Positions 1 to 6,742 are shown, counted from the stretch's first letter. The stretch: DNA of 10,286 nucleotides from Spirochaetales bacterium (GCA_012519125.1 JAAYQY010000218.1:1-10286); one strand, 5' to 3'. Translations and numbers: made by a program. The notes: generated by a model from the sequence alone, not told the origin.

Positions 1-644
1 CCGATGACATTGATGGAGTGCTCCAACGCCTCATGGTAGATCTGATGTTCAACCTCTCCGGTGATGAAGAGATCAAGGCCTTCGGCGATTGCCTCATGGA
101 CGTCATCACTGGCTCCGCCACTGACAATGCCCACCTCTCTTACCTCATCCTTCCCGAAGTCCAGAATAACCGGCTTGTCAAAGCCAAGCTTCTTGCACAG
201 GTCGGCAAGACTGGTAGGCTTGGCCAGGGTACCTTTGCACCCGAGCATCCTTCCCTTGTAGGGAGCAAACATGGTTTGATGCTCAAGGCCTAGCTTCTGT
301 GCCATGACTGCGTTGTTGCCGACCACAGGATGGGCATCCAGCGGAAGATGGGCGACATAGAGGTCCAGATTCCCCTCGATGAGCGTTCTCAGGCGGCGGT
401 AGTGCGTGGAAGTTACGGCAAGCGGAGAACCCCAAAAGAGGCCGTGGTGCACTACCAGAAGGTCTGCCTTCTCTTCCCGTGCCTTTTCGAATATGGACTG
501 GCAGGCATCGACTGCAAAAGCCACTTTTCTCACCTCGCGATCATCGCCTGCAACCACCAATCCGTTGAGTGAACGGTCCAGCGGCTCGAAGGCCCCAATT
601 TCCAGATATGCATCAAGATAGGTTGTCAGTTCTGAACGTTTCAT
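1..644 (-). CDS. Nif3-family dinuclear metal protein (3' end cut by window edge)
   Basis: The reading frame runs from ATG at 644-642 to the left edge without a stop and gives 214 residues. The family (Nif3/YbgI, often named GTP cyclohydrolase 1 type 2-like) is usually about 250 residues or longer, so roughly the last 35-50 are missing. Family signs are the metal-binding LVVHHGLFWG at residues 63-72, AHLPLDAHP at 98-106 followed by GNN at 109-111, GCKGTLAKP at 135-143, and VGIVSGGASDD at 171-181 leading to TGEVEH at 195-200. The last GHY-type metal ligands would lie outside the window. Members form toroidal hexamers with a two-metal site. Their physiological substrate is not firmly established, so I give no reaction. 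The start has no Shine-Dalgarno sequence and lies 7 nt downstream of a TATACT -10 element, which suggests a leaderless message. The gene is divergent from the Lon-like gene. Confidence 0.9.
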   Translation of the reverse strand, partial: MKRSELTTYLDAYLEIGAFEPLDRSLNGLVVAGDDREVRKVAFAVDACQSIFEKAREEKADLLVVHHGLFWGSPLAVTSTHYRRLRTLIEGNLDLYVAHLPLDAHPVVGNNAVMAQKLGLEHQTMFAPYKGRMLGCKGTLAKPTSLADLCKKLGFDKPVILDFGKDEVREVGIVSGGASDDVHEAIAEGLDLFITGEVEHQIYHEALEHSINVI

Positions 645-650
645 GACCCC

Positions 651-679
651 AGTATAGAGAGTTGACACCTTTTGTTCCA
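651..679 (-). promoter_or_regulatory. Candidate sigma-70-type promoter of the Nif3 gene
   Basis: Read on the minus strand, TATACT lies at 656-651 (5 of 6 against TATAAT). With a 17-nt spacer the -35 position is TGGAAC at 679-674, a weak 3 of 6 match. With the -10 ending at -7, predicted +1 is base 644, the A of the start codon. The element overlaps the oppositely directed promoter of the Lon-like gene, so polymerase could probably not occupy both at once. The -10 and its position are seen; promoter activity is inferred. Confidence 0.5.
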
Positions 680-690
680 CCACCTATAGT
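662..690 (+). promoter_or_regulatory. Strong sigma-70-type promoter of the Lon-like gene
   Basis: A perfect TTGACA at 662-667 is followed by a 17-nt spacer and TATAGT at 685-690 (5 of 6). This is close to the best possible housekeeping promoter. Counting the last base of the -10 as -7 puts +1 at 697, which is the A of the annotated ATG. There is no Shine-Dalgarno sequence in the six bases between the -10 and the ATG. Spacing and match are seen directly; leaderless transcription is inferred. Confidence 0.75.
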
Positions 691-705
691 TCGGTCATGA
701 CCGAA
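690..705. promoter_or_regulatory. 16-bp perfect palindrome over the start site of the Lon-like gene
   Basis: TTCGGTCATGACCGAA is a perfect 16-bp inverted repeat that begins at the last base of the -10 element and includes the start codon and predicted +1. A protein bound here would block initiation, so an operator is possible. The first codons also fall in it, so part of the symmetry could come from coding sequence. No binding protein can be named. Confidence 0.35.
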
Positions 706-2730
706 ACCAGCACACGGGTAAAACCCCTCTCCTTTGAAGAAGCCTCCTTTGAGTTCGACCTGTCCACCATCCAAGACTGCCGTACCAAGGCAAGATGGGA
801 AAGAATCGTCGGGCAACCTCGGGCACTTCGTACGCTCGAGCTGGCCCTTTCGTTGGAGAAGAGCGGGTACAACCTCTATGTGAGTGGGGACAGCGGTAGT
901 GGCCGCCATGAGGCGGTGCGTCACTGTGTTGAGGATCTCAGGTCAGACATCTCCTCTCTCAGGGACATCGTCTATGTCTGTAATTTCCCCCAACCCGACA
1001 GTCCGAAGGTCCTCATACTCCCCCAAGGAGAAGGTGAGCGGTTCAGCGATGCCTCTGAGCTCTTCAATCAGGAGATTCTCAATCTGGCCATCACCAAGGA
1101 GCAGTTCTTGGAGAAGGCACTGTCCTTGGTGGACGGACTTGAAGCAGAGTTTTCCCACACCCCCCTGCCCGAGCACTTCACCCACCTCAGGGCAGACCTG
1201 AAACGGATGGCAAAGCACATCCGCTACCTCGACGAGCAAGCACTGCGCTCAGACAGCATCGCAACCAAGTACCGTGCGAACCTCGTGGTCAACCATGCAA
1301 GAACAAAACAAAGGCCGCTGGTCATCGAGAACCACCCTTCGTTCACCAACCTCTTCGGTTCAGTCGACAGTAGGGAGAAAGTCCCTCATCTGAGCCTGCG
1401 TGCCGGATCGCTTCTGGAGGCCAGCGGGGGGTTCATTGTCATTGATGCCGAGGAACTGCTCAGCGAAAATGGACTTTGGGACGCACTCAAGCGGCATCTT
1501 GACGCCAATACGCTGGTTTTGGAGAGCAAGATCCCTGCCAAAGGCGAACTGAAAGGGAGCTATATCCGTCCCCAGGTTCCTGCACTCTCGCTGAAAGTGA
1601 TCCTCATCGGCAGTGAAGAGACCTATGACACCCTCACAGAAGGGGATGAACGCTTTCTGACCCTCTTCAAGCTCAATGCGCAGTTCGATTACTCCATGCC
1701 TCTCGATGAAACATCGATTGGGCAGAGCATTGCCACCCTCGAGTCCTATGCCAACGAGAACAAGCTGCTGCCTCTTGATGACACCGCCTTCTGCCAGCTG
1801 CTTCGCTACAGCTGCTGGTACGTAGAGTCGAGGACACAGCTGAGCACCCAGTTCTCTGTGCTCAATGATTTGCTTGAAGAGGCAAACTGGTGGGCAAAAA
1901 AGCAGGGGCAAGAGAAAATCGACAGCCAGATGATCCTTACCGTCAATGAGGAGCGCAGTTATGCCAGCGGCATGAGTGAGAGCAAGATCAATGACGAGAT
2001 CCTCAATGGGGAGATGCTCATCAGTCTCAACGGGAGCAAGATCGGTGTGGTGAACGGGCTTGCGGTCATGGACCGCGGCAGCGCCTCGTTCGGCACCCCC
2101 ACCGTCATCACCTGCACCGTTGCTCCGGGTAATGAGGGTATCGTGAACATCGAGCACGAAGCAGGCCTCAGCGGGGAGATCCACGACAAGGGGCTCTTGA
2201 TCCTCGAGGGCTACCTGCGCAAGCACTATGCCCGAACCTTCCCCCTCTCCATCTATGCAGGCATCGCCTTTGAGCAATCCTATGCAGAGGTGGATGGGGA
2301 CAGTGCCTCCTCAAGCGAGCTGTACGCCCTCTTGTCGGCCATCGGAGAGCTTCCGGTACGCCAGGACATCGCAGTCACCGGTTCGGTGAACCAGATGGGC
2401 CTCATCCAGCCTGTGGGGGGCATCAATGAGAAGATTGAGGGTTTCTTCCGAACCTGCCGTACCACAGGTCTCAGCGGGAAGCAGGGAGTGATCATCCCTA
2501 TCCAGAATGTGCGCAATCTCATTCTCAGCTACGAGGTGCTCGAGGCAATCAGGGAGAAGCAGTTCTTCATCTACCCCATCAGCACCATCGAAGAGGGGAT
2601 GCAGCTGCTCACCGGACGAAACGCCGGGGTGCGCAATGCAAAGGGCAACTGGAGTGCAGGAAACTTCAACTTTGATATTGAGGATCGCCTACGAAGGATG
2701 TACCAGGCAGTATCAGCCAACCGAGGCTAA
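697..2730 (+). CDS. Lon-like protease, LonC/AAA_32 type
   Basis: This 677-residue protein has a degenerate AAA module fused to a C-terminal Lon (S16) proteolytic domain. The N-terminal part holds IVGQPRALRTLELAL (37-51) and a P-loop-like GDSGSGRH (64-71) in which the usual Lys-Ser/Thr is Arg-His. A helical insert follows at about 120-200, then a Walker B-like GGFIVIDAEELL at 244-255. The protease domain covers about 430-640. The catalytic dyad is Ser536 in VDGDSASS and Lys579 in VGGINEKIEG, 43 residues apart, the same spacing as in E. coli Lon (S679/K722). Proteins of this group (for example Meiothermus LonC) have impaired ATPase sites and degrade unfolded proteins without needing ATP. That activity is inferred here by family. 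No transmembrane segment or signal peptide is seen, so it is probably cytoplasmic. The start at 697 is supported by the promoter and by the family N-terminus. The 3' end overlaps the convergent MATE gene by 18 bp. Confidence 0.92.
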   Translation: MTETSTRVKPLSFEEASFEFDLSTIQDCRTKARWERIVGQPRALRTLELALSLEKSGYNLYVSGDSGSGRHEAVRHCVEDLRSDISSLRDIVYVCNFPQPDSPKVLILPQGEGERFSDASELFNQEILNLAITKEQFLEKALSLVDGLEAEFSHTPLPEHFTHLRADLKRMAKHIRYLDEQALRSDSIATKYRANLVVNHARTKQRPLVIENHPSFTNLFGSVDSREKVPHLSLRAGSLLEASGGFIVIDAEELLSENGLWDALKRHLDANTLVLESKIPAKGELKGSYIRPQVPALSLKVILIGSEETYDTLTEGDERFLTLFKLNAQFDYSMPLDETSIGQSIATLESYANENKLLPLDDTAFCQLLRYSCWYVESRTQLSTQFSVLNDLLEEANWWAKKQGQEKIDSQMILTVNEERSYASGMSESKINDEILNGEMLISLNGSKIGVVNGLAVMDRGSASFGTPTVITCTVAPGNEGIVNIEHEAGLSGEIHDKGLLILEGYLRKHYARTFPLSIYAGIAFEQSYAEVDGDSASSSELYALLSAIGELPVRQDIAVTGSVNQMGLIQPVGGINEKIEGFFRTCRTTGLSGKQGVIIPIQNVRNLILSYEVLEAIREKQFFIYPISTIEEGMQLLTGRNAGVRNAKGNWSAGNFNFDIEDRLRRMYQAVSANRG

Positions 2731-4074
2731 CGTGGAGAGCCGTTTCATGAACGGCAGGATGTACCACAGCGAAAGAATGAAGGTAGCCACATCGGCGATT
2801 GGTTGTGCCAATTGCACTCCCCATATACCCACCAGAGAGGGAAGAACGGCAACTACCGGCACAAAGAAGACACCCTGTCGGGCTAGGGCGAGTACGGAAC
2901 TGGCAGTGCCATGACCTGTGCTCTGAAAAACCATGCCGCTGAGGGTGTTGAATGCTGAAAGTGGCATCAGAAGACACTGGAGCCTGATCGCTGTCGTCCC
3001 GATGGCCACCACCTGGGGATCCGAGAGAAAGAGCAGCATGATCTCACGCGCCCAGATGAAACAGACGATACCGATCCCGCTGAATATCAACACCCCACGC
3101 TGTACACAAAAGAGAAACGCCTCCTTGAGCCGGTCGTATCGTTTTGCACCCCAGCTGAAGCCTGCTACCGGTTGCAGCCCTTGACCGAAACCTATCAGTG
3201 CGGAGTTGAGCAGCTGCATGACCCGGGTGGTGATCGACATCGCCGCTATCGCCCCATCACCAAAGGGAGCGGAGAATACATTCAGGCAGATAGCCGAAAC
3301 GGTGTGCAGCAACGTCCTGATCAGGGAGGGAGAGCCAACGCTGAGAATGCTCCGATAGATCCACCACTTCAGCCTGATATGGAAGAGGGAGAGGTTGAGA
3401 TTGCTGCGCTTCTGCACAAAATGGGAGAAGAGCACCACAAAACTGAAGAACTGGCTGATTACCGTGGCAAGCGCCGCCCCCCTGATGCCCATGCCGAAGG
3501 TGAAGATGAGAATGGGATCGAGGGCAACATTGAGCAAGGCTCCCCCACTCATACCCAGCATACCCAGATACGCCTTCCCTTCTGAGCGGAGGTTGTTGTT
3601 CATCGTATAGCAGACAGTCATCCAAGGAGAGCCGATGAGAATGATCGATGCATACCTGACAGCCTCCTCCTCGATGGTGGGAGTCGCTCCAAGAAACCGT
3701 ACAAAATTGTGCGTGAAAGCAAGGCCCACCACACCGAAGAGAAGGCCAAGTCCCATCGAGGTGGCAAAGGCAGTGGAGAACACCTGATCGGCTTCCTTTC
3801 GCTTCTTCTCCCCCAAAAGCCGGGCGACGGTATTTGCAGAGCCTTGGCCAAGGGTGATGCCGATGGCCTGGATAAGGCTCATGATCGAATAGACCACCCC
3901 GACGGCAGCACTGCTTGTCGTGCCAAGACGGCTGACAAAGATGGTATCGGTCATCGAGTAGAAGGAGGTGATGAGCATGCTGATGATGGTGGGGATGGCA
4001 AGCTGTACAACCAGGCTCCTCACCGGTTGCTCAGTCATCCTTCGATAGTTTTCCTCAGCCTTGAGCAGTTTCAT
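2713..4074 (-). CDS. MATE-family multidrug/Na+ (or H+) antiporter, MepA-like
   Basis: This 453-residue, very hydrophobic protein has about 12 predicted membrane segments, the normal MATE length and layout. Recognisable family stretches are the first-helix AIPTIISMLITSFYSMTDTI (residues 26-45), the following FVSRLG, then NNNLRSEGKA, ALLNVALDPILIFTFGMGIRG and, in the second half, GFGQGLQPVAGFSWGAKR. MATE exporters in the inner membrane expel cationic drugs or other compounds in exchange for Na+ or H+. The substrate cannot be read from sequence. The start ATG (4074-4072) overlaps the stop of the upstream methyltransferase as ATGA, and no good Shine-Dalgarno sequence is visible, so translation probably depends on coupling. 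The C-terminus lies over the end of the Lon-like gene on the other strand. No hairpin terminator is visible at the stop. Confidence 0.92.
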   Translation of the reverse strand: MKLLKAEENYRRMTEQPVRSLVVQLAIPTIISMLITSFYSMTDTIFVSRLGTTSSAAVGVVYSIMSLIQAIGITLGQGSANTVARLLGEKKRKEADQVFSTAFATSMGLGLLFGVVGLAFTHNFVRFLGATPTIEEEAVRYASIILIGSPWMTVCYTMNNNLRSEGKAYLGMLGMSGGALLNVALDPILIFTFGMGIRGAALATVISQFFSFVVLFSHFVQKRSNLNLSLFHIRLKWWIYRSILSVGSPSLIRTLLHTVSAICLNVFSAPFGDGAIAAMSITTRVMQLLNSALIGFGQGLQPVAGFSWGAKRYDRLKEAFLFCVQRGVLIFSGIGIVCFIWAREIMLLFLSDPQVVAIGTTAIRLQCLLMPLSAFNTLSGMVFQSTGHGTASSVLALARQGVFFVPVVAVLPSLVGIWGVQLAQPIADVATFILSLWYILPFMKRLSTLASVG

Positions 4075-4871
4075 GTAGTGAACCAGCTGTGCAGCATGAT
4101 GCCGGTGGCAACAGCCACATTCAATGAGCCTTTTGTGCCTCCCATCTCCAGAGAGACACGCCCAATCGATGCTTCACAGAGCGCCATCAGAGCGGGACTG
4201 ACCCCAAGCTCCTCTCCCCCGATGACTGCAACTCCTTCCTTGGGAAACGGAAACATGTCCATGCTCGTACCCCCGGTCTCCAAGGCAAACAGCGGCAGCG
4301 AGGATGAGCGAAGCAGCAAAAGAAGCGCCTGCTCTTCGACAACCTCGTGTTCCACCGTCTCGGTACAGCCACGACTGGTGCGTAGACACCGTGGATGATT
4401 GACATCTGCACACCCTTCCACCAAGTAGATTTTCTTCACTCCGAACGAGTCTGCACTCCGAAAGATTGAGCCGATGTTATGGGGGGATCGCAGCCGATCG
4501 AGCACCAAGCTGTGGTCAAGGATCCGTCTTTTGGATGCATCAAGCTTTCCCTCATGGTCCACAAAGTCCCAGTCGGAGGGATCGCTGCCCAATACCCCCA
4601 AGAGAAAATAGTGGATATCGTCACACAGGATTGCAAGATCCTTCCCATCCTTGCTCTCCAAACGGTGGGCAAGCAAGAGAAGATGGCTTTGCTCGGTTTC
4701 ATTCAGTACTTGGGAAAACTGCTCTGAGGTAAAAAGCGTTGTCAAAGAAGCAAGATATGCCCTTTGTTCTCTGTCCAAGGGTATCGAGGATGCCATTTGA
4801 TGAAACAGCAGGGCCGTCTTGCGGACACAGGTGCGGTCCCTCAGGGTCCTAAGCTTCGCTATCGTGATCAT
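4071..4871 (-). CDS. SpoU/TrmH-class RNA 2'-O-methyltransferase with unusual N-terminal domain
   Basis: This 266-residue protein has a C-terminal SPOUT fold of the TrmH class. Motif 1 is PHNIGSIFRSADSFGV at 130-145 (Asn132, Arg138), motif 2 is VIGGEELGVS at 216-225 (Glu220), and motif 3 is VSLEMGGTKGSLNVAVATG at 239-257 (Asn251). This class moves a methyl from S-adenosylmethionine to a ribose 2'-OH of tRNA or rRNA; the target base is unknown here. Residues 1-120 look mostly helical and do not resemble the usual L30e-like RNA-binding domain. I chose the ATG at 4871, not the upstream one at 4952. The 4871 start has AGAGG six bases upstream and overlaps rsmI by 23 bp, whereas 4952 would overlap by about 100 bp and add a non-family leader. 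It is the middle gene of the rsmI operon. Confidence 0.87.
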   Translation of the reverse strand: MITIAKLRTLRDRTCVRKTALLFHQMASSIPLDREQRAYLASLTTLFTSEQFSQVLNETEQSHLLLLAHRLESKDGKDLAILCDDIHYFLLGVLGSDPSDWDFVDHEGKLDASKRRILDHSLVLDRLRSPHNIGSIFRSADSFGVKKIYLVEGCADVNHPRCLRTSRGCTETVEHEVVEEQALLLLLRSSSLPLFALETGGTSMDMFPFPKEGVAVIGGEELGVSPALMALCEASIGRVSLEMGGTKGSLNVAVATGIMLHSWFTT

Positions 4872-5556
4872 CGGCTGCCTCTGCCTCAATCGGTGCCACC
4901 AGAAGGGCAAACTCACCCTTGATCGCTTGCCTGCCGGAAAGAAGTGCAGCAACTTCGCCTGCCTTGCCCTGCAAGAACTCCTCGAATTTCTTGGTCATCT
5001 CCCGTCCGGCGACCACGGTCCTCGCACTGTCCAGAGCGGCGATTTCCTCAAGGGTTTTTACAATGCGGAAGGGGGATTCATAGAGGATGAAGGCTTCGTT
5101 GCGGGCAAGCAAGGCCTCCAGTCGCTTGGTCCGGCGTCCCTTGCGGGGACTGAGAAATCCTTCGAAGGTGAAGGTCTTGCCGACATAGCCGGCAACACTG
5201 ACCAAGGTGGCAACCGCAGAAACTCCGGGGATGGGAACCACGGCAAAGCCTGCACTGCGAACAGCACTGACCACCCTTGCCCCAGGGTCGCTGATACCCG
5301 GAGTCCCCGCATCTGACACAAAAGCCACATCCTTACCTTCTGAGAGCAGGTTCACGATGCCTTGGGCTGAGTTGATCTCATTATGGGCATGACAGGCGAT
5401 GAGTCGCTTGCTGATCTCAAAGTGGTTGAGCAGCACCTGGGTATGACGGGTGTCTTCACAAGCGATCACATCCACCGAACGCAGGGTCTCTACCGCGCGG
5501 TAGGTGATGTCATCAAGATTTCCGATGGGAGTTGCCACCATATATAAGGTACTCAT
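4849..5556 (-). CDS. rsmI: 16S rRNA (cytidine-1402 2'-O)-methyltransferase RsmI
   Basis: This 235-residue protein matches RsmI/YraL of the tetrapyrrole-methylase fold. Landmarks in order are ATPIGNLDDIT (8-18), CEDTRHT (33-39), SDAGTPGISDPG (81-92), PIPGVSA, FEGFLSPRKGRR, YESPFRI, REMTKKFEEF and the C-terminal KGEFALLV. It methylates the ribose of C1402 in the decoding centre of 16S rRNA with S-adenosylmethionine. It is shorter than E. coli RsmI (286) because the C-terminal extension is missing; many bacterial homologues are this short. It heads an operon: its 3' end overlaps the SpoU methyltransferase by 23 bp, and that gene overlaps the MATE gene by 4 bp. The start has no Shine-Dalgarno sequence and sits 7 nt past a -10-like hexamer. 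Confidence 0.95.
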   Translation of the reverse strand: MSTLYMVATPIGNLDDITYRAVETLRSVDVIACEDTRHTQVLLNHFEISKRLIACHAHNEINSAQGIVNLLSEGKDVAFVSDAGTPGISDPGARVVSAVRSAGFAVVPIPGVSAVATLVSVAGYVGKTFTFEGFLSPRKGRRTKRLEALLARNEAFILYESPFRIVKTLEEIAALDSARTVVAGREMTKKFEEFLQGKAGEVAALLSGRQAIKGEFALLVAPIEAEAADDHDSEA

Positions 5557-5563
5557 GCGCTTC

Positions 5564-5592
5564 AGTCTACACGCTCACTGAAGCCCTTACAA
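5564..5592 (-). promoter_or_regulatory. Candidate sigma-70-type promoter of the rsmI operon
   Basis: On the minus strand TTGTAA (5592-5587, 4 of 6) is followed by exactly 17 nt and TAGACT (5569-5564, 4 of 6). Predicted +1 is 5557, one base before the rsmI ATG. No Shine-Dalgarno sequence can fit, so the message would be essentially leaderless. The hexamers are moderate matches; the spacing is ideal. Confidence 0.5.
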
Positions 5593-5603
5593 GGAGTCCA
5601 AAT

Positions 5604-5640
5604 TGGTGTTGTTGGCCACAGAATGTGGTTAATTTTACCA
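5604..5640. promoter_or_regulatory. Candidate PspF upstream activating sites for the pspA1 operon
   Basis: Two TGG-N9-CCA dyads lie here, TGGTGTTGTTGGCCA at 5604-5618 and TGGTTAATTTTACCA at 5626-5640, with centres 22 bp apart. They sit about 130 and 108 bp upstream of the predicted sigma-54 start, a usual range for enhancer sites of bacterial enhancer-binding proteins. The second is 12 of 15 identical to the dyad at 7754-7768 in front of the other psp operon. Binding by PspF is inferred. Confidence 0.5.
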
Positions 5641-5685
5641 TCGGTGAAGGGCTTTTCCCTGTTTTAATGAAAAATACCAGAAAAA

Positions 5686-5697
5686 TAGTGGTATTGT
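5686..5697 (+). promoter_or_regulatory. Block shared by both psp promoters, copy 1
   Basis: TAGTGGTATTGT begins exactly 30 bp before the -24 GG. The other psp promoter has TAGCGGTATTTT at the same distance (10 of 12 identical). Here the block forms part of a dyad, AATACCA at 5673-5679 and TGGTATT at 5689-5695 with 9 bp between. It could be a further activator site or a DNA-bending site. Its function is unknown. Confidence 0.4.
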
Positions 5698-5713
5698 ATG
5701 ATGTTTTACAAAG

Positions 5714-5731
5714 TTGGCACGCCTTCTGCAT
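5714..5731 (+). promoter_or_regulatory. Sigma-54 promoter of pspA1-pspC1
   Basis: TTGGCACGCCTTCTGCAT carries the invariant GG at 5716-5717 and GC at 5728-5729, separated by exactly 10 bp, and the preferred TGGCACG core. Predicted transcription start is near 5741, leaving a leader of about 46 nt. The neighbouring pspF gene encodes the type of activator such a promoter needs. Confidence 0.88.
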
Positions 5732-5786
5732 AAGAGTCTACGTCAATACAAACACAACAGCCAACAAATGGCGAAAGGAGAAAATG

Positions 5787-6461
5787 ATGCAGATGTTCAA
5801 GAGAATCGCCGATATCTTCAACTCACACGTCAATAGCGTTCTGGATAAGATGGAAGATCCGGCAAAGATGATCAGCCTGATGATCACCGAATTGGAGGAC
5901 ACCCAGACCAAGGCTCGTGCCTCCATGGCAGCCCGCAAGGCCGAGCAAACCAGCCTCGGGCGTGAGAAGGCAGAGTTTGAGAAATCCGTTCTCCGCTGGG
6001 AAGAGCGGGCCAAGCTGGCCATCACCAACGGTCGTGAAGATCTTGCCAGGGAGGCCTTGGTTGAGAAGAAGTATGCAAGCGAGCAGATCAAGCGTGTAGA
6101 GGAGCAGTTGGCCACCCTCACCTCAATCCTCGCCAGCCAGGCCTCCCAGCTTACCCAGATTGCTGACAAGCTCAAGGAAGTCAAAGATAAGCAGCAGATT
6201 CTCGTTCAGCGTGCCCGCGGCGCCAAGGAGAAGAAGCAAGTTGCACAGACGCTGAAGAACAGTGACAGTGCCGATCTTGCCAGAAAGTTCAGTGAGCTGG
6301 AGAGCAAGATTGAGCGGATGGAAGCTGACGCCGAGATGGCAGGCTACCATGGCAGCACCTCCAGCAGTGATGAGTTTGCAAAGATGGAGAACGACAGTGC
6401 CATCGATGCTGAGCTGGAGAGCTTGAAGAGTTCCATGTCCAAGAAGAAGGAGCAGAAATAA
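5787..6461 (+). CDS. pspA: PspA/IM30 family protein, copy 1
   Basis: This 224-residue protein is of the PspA/Vipp1 (ESCRT-III-like) family and is almost wholly alpha-helical. It has the N-terminal amphipathic helix (MQMFKRIADIFNSHVNSVLD), the conserved EDPAKMISLMITELED and the signature RWEERAKLAITNGREDLARE, followed by a long coiled coil to about residue 180 and a polar tail ending in lysines. PspA binds and protects damaged inner membrane, and in E. coli also inhibits PspF when membranes are intact. The ATG at 5787 is preferred because AAAGGAG (5774-5780) lies 6 nt away; the adjacent in-frame ATG at 5784 is too close. A much longer upstream in-frame extension would run through the sigma-54 promoter and can be dismissed. 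It is translated with pspC1 through a TAATG overlap. It is clearly diverged from the second PspA in the window. Confidence 0.93.
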   Translation: MQMFKRIADIFNSHVNSVLDKMEDPAKMISLMITELEDTQTKARASMAARKAEQTSLGREKAEFEKSVLRWEERAKLAITNGREDLAREALVEKKYASEQIKRVEEQLATLTSILASQASQLTQIADKLKEVKDKQQILVQRARGAKEKKQVAQTLKNSDSADLARKFSELESKIERMEADAEMAGYHGSTSSSDEFAKMENDSAIDAELESLKSSMSKKKEQK

Positions 6462-6664
6462 TGCAGTACTACAGAGAAGAGAACCGGACCTTGTTCCGGG
6501 AAAAGAGCGGCATGATCCTCGGCGTCTTCCAAGGCTTGGCCTCCTGGTCGGGACTTCCGGTGGCACTGCTCAGAATCGTCGGCCTGATCCTGCTCTTCTC
6601 AGTGGGATTTGTTCCGATGACCGTGGCTTACTTGCTGACTGCCTTGATGTTGCCTTCACGATAG
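6461..6664 (+). CDS. pspC: Minimal PspC-domain membrane protein, copy 1
   Basis: This 67-residue protein is a bare PspC domain. A short basic/acidic N-terminus is followed by SGMILGVFQGLASWSGLPVA (residues 16-35), the family's G.cGGlA-like signature, and then a hydrophobic stretch LLRIVGLILLFSV...VAYLLTALML, one or two membrane passes to the end. PspC is an inner-membrane stress protein that in enterobacteria works with PspB to release PspF from PspA. Unlike the second PspC in the window it has no C-terminal coiled coil, and no pspB accompanies it. The ATG shares its A with the pspA1 stop codon (TAATG), and AGGAG lies 8 nt upstream. It is the last gene before a hairpin terminator. Confidence 0.88.
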   Translation: MQYYREENRTLFREKSGMILGVFQGLASWSGLPVALLRIVGLILLFSVGFVPMTVAYLLTALMLPSR

Positions 6665-6707
6665 CCAGCAATTCGCATCTTTCATGACATTCTCGGGGTT
6701 TCTCTTT

Positions 6708-6742
6708 GAGCAGGACATTTTCTGGTGTCCTGCTCTCTTTTA
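6708..6742 (+). terminator. Rho-independent terminator of pspA1-pspC1
   Basis: A perfect 10-bp stem, GAGCAGGACA (6708-6717) and TGTCCTGCTC (6726-6735), encloses an 8-nt loop and is followed by TCTTTTAT. It lies 43 bp after pspC1 and directly abuts the stop codon of the convergent pspF. On the minus strand the hairpin has no following T-run, so termination of pspF there would be less efficient. Confidence 0.88.

Noticed and set aside
1360..2277. 305-codon open frame antisense to the Lon-like gene
   Set aside because: The plus strand encodes a well-conserved protease here; the antisense product resembles no family and is a by-product of codon use.
3709..4398. 229-codon plus-strand frame across the MATE/methyltransferase junction
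   Set aside because: It is a shadow of two conserved minus-strand genes; the translation is polar and family-less.
4872..4952. Upstream start for the SpoU methyltransferase
   Set aside because: It would overlap rsmI by about 100 bp, and the added residues are an out-of-frame reading of conserved rsmI codons.
5532..5786. N-terminal extension of PspA1 by about 85 residues
   Set aside because: It would be read through the rsmI and sigma-54 promoter region; the true start has a good ribosome binding site and the family N-terminus.
6708..6742. The same hairpin as a bidirectional terminator for pspF
   Set aside because: On the minus strand it is followed by AAAGAGAAAC and not a T-run, so only the plus-strand role is well supported.
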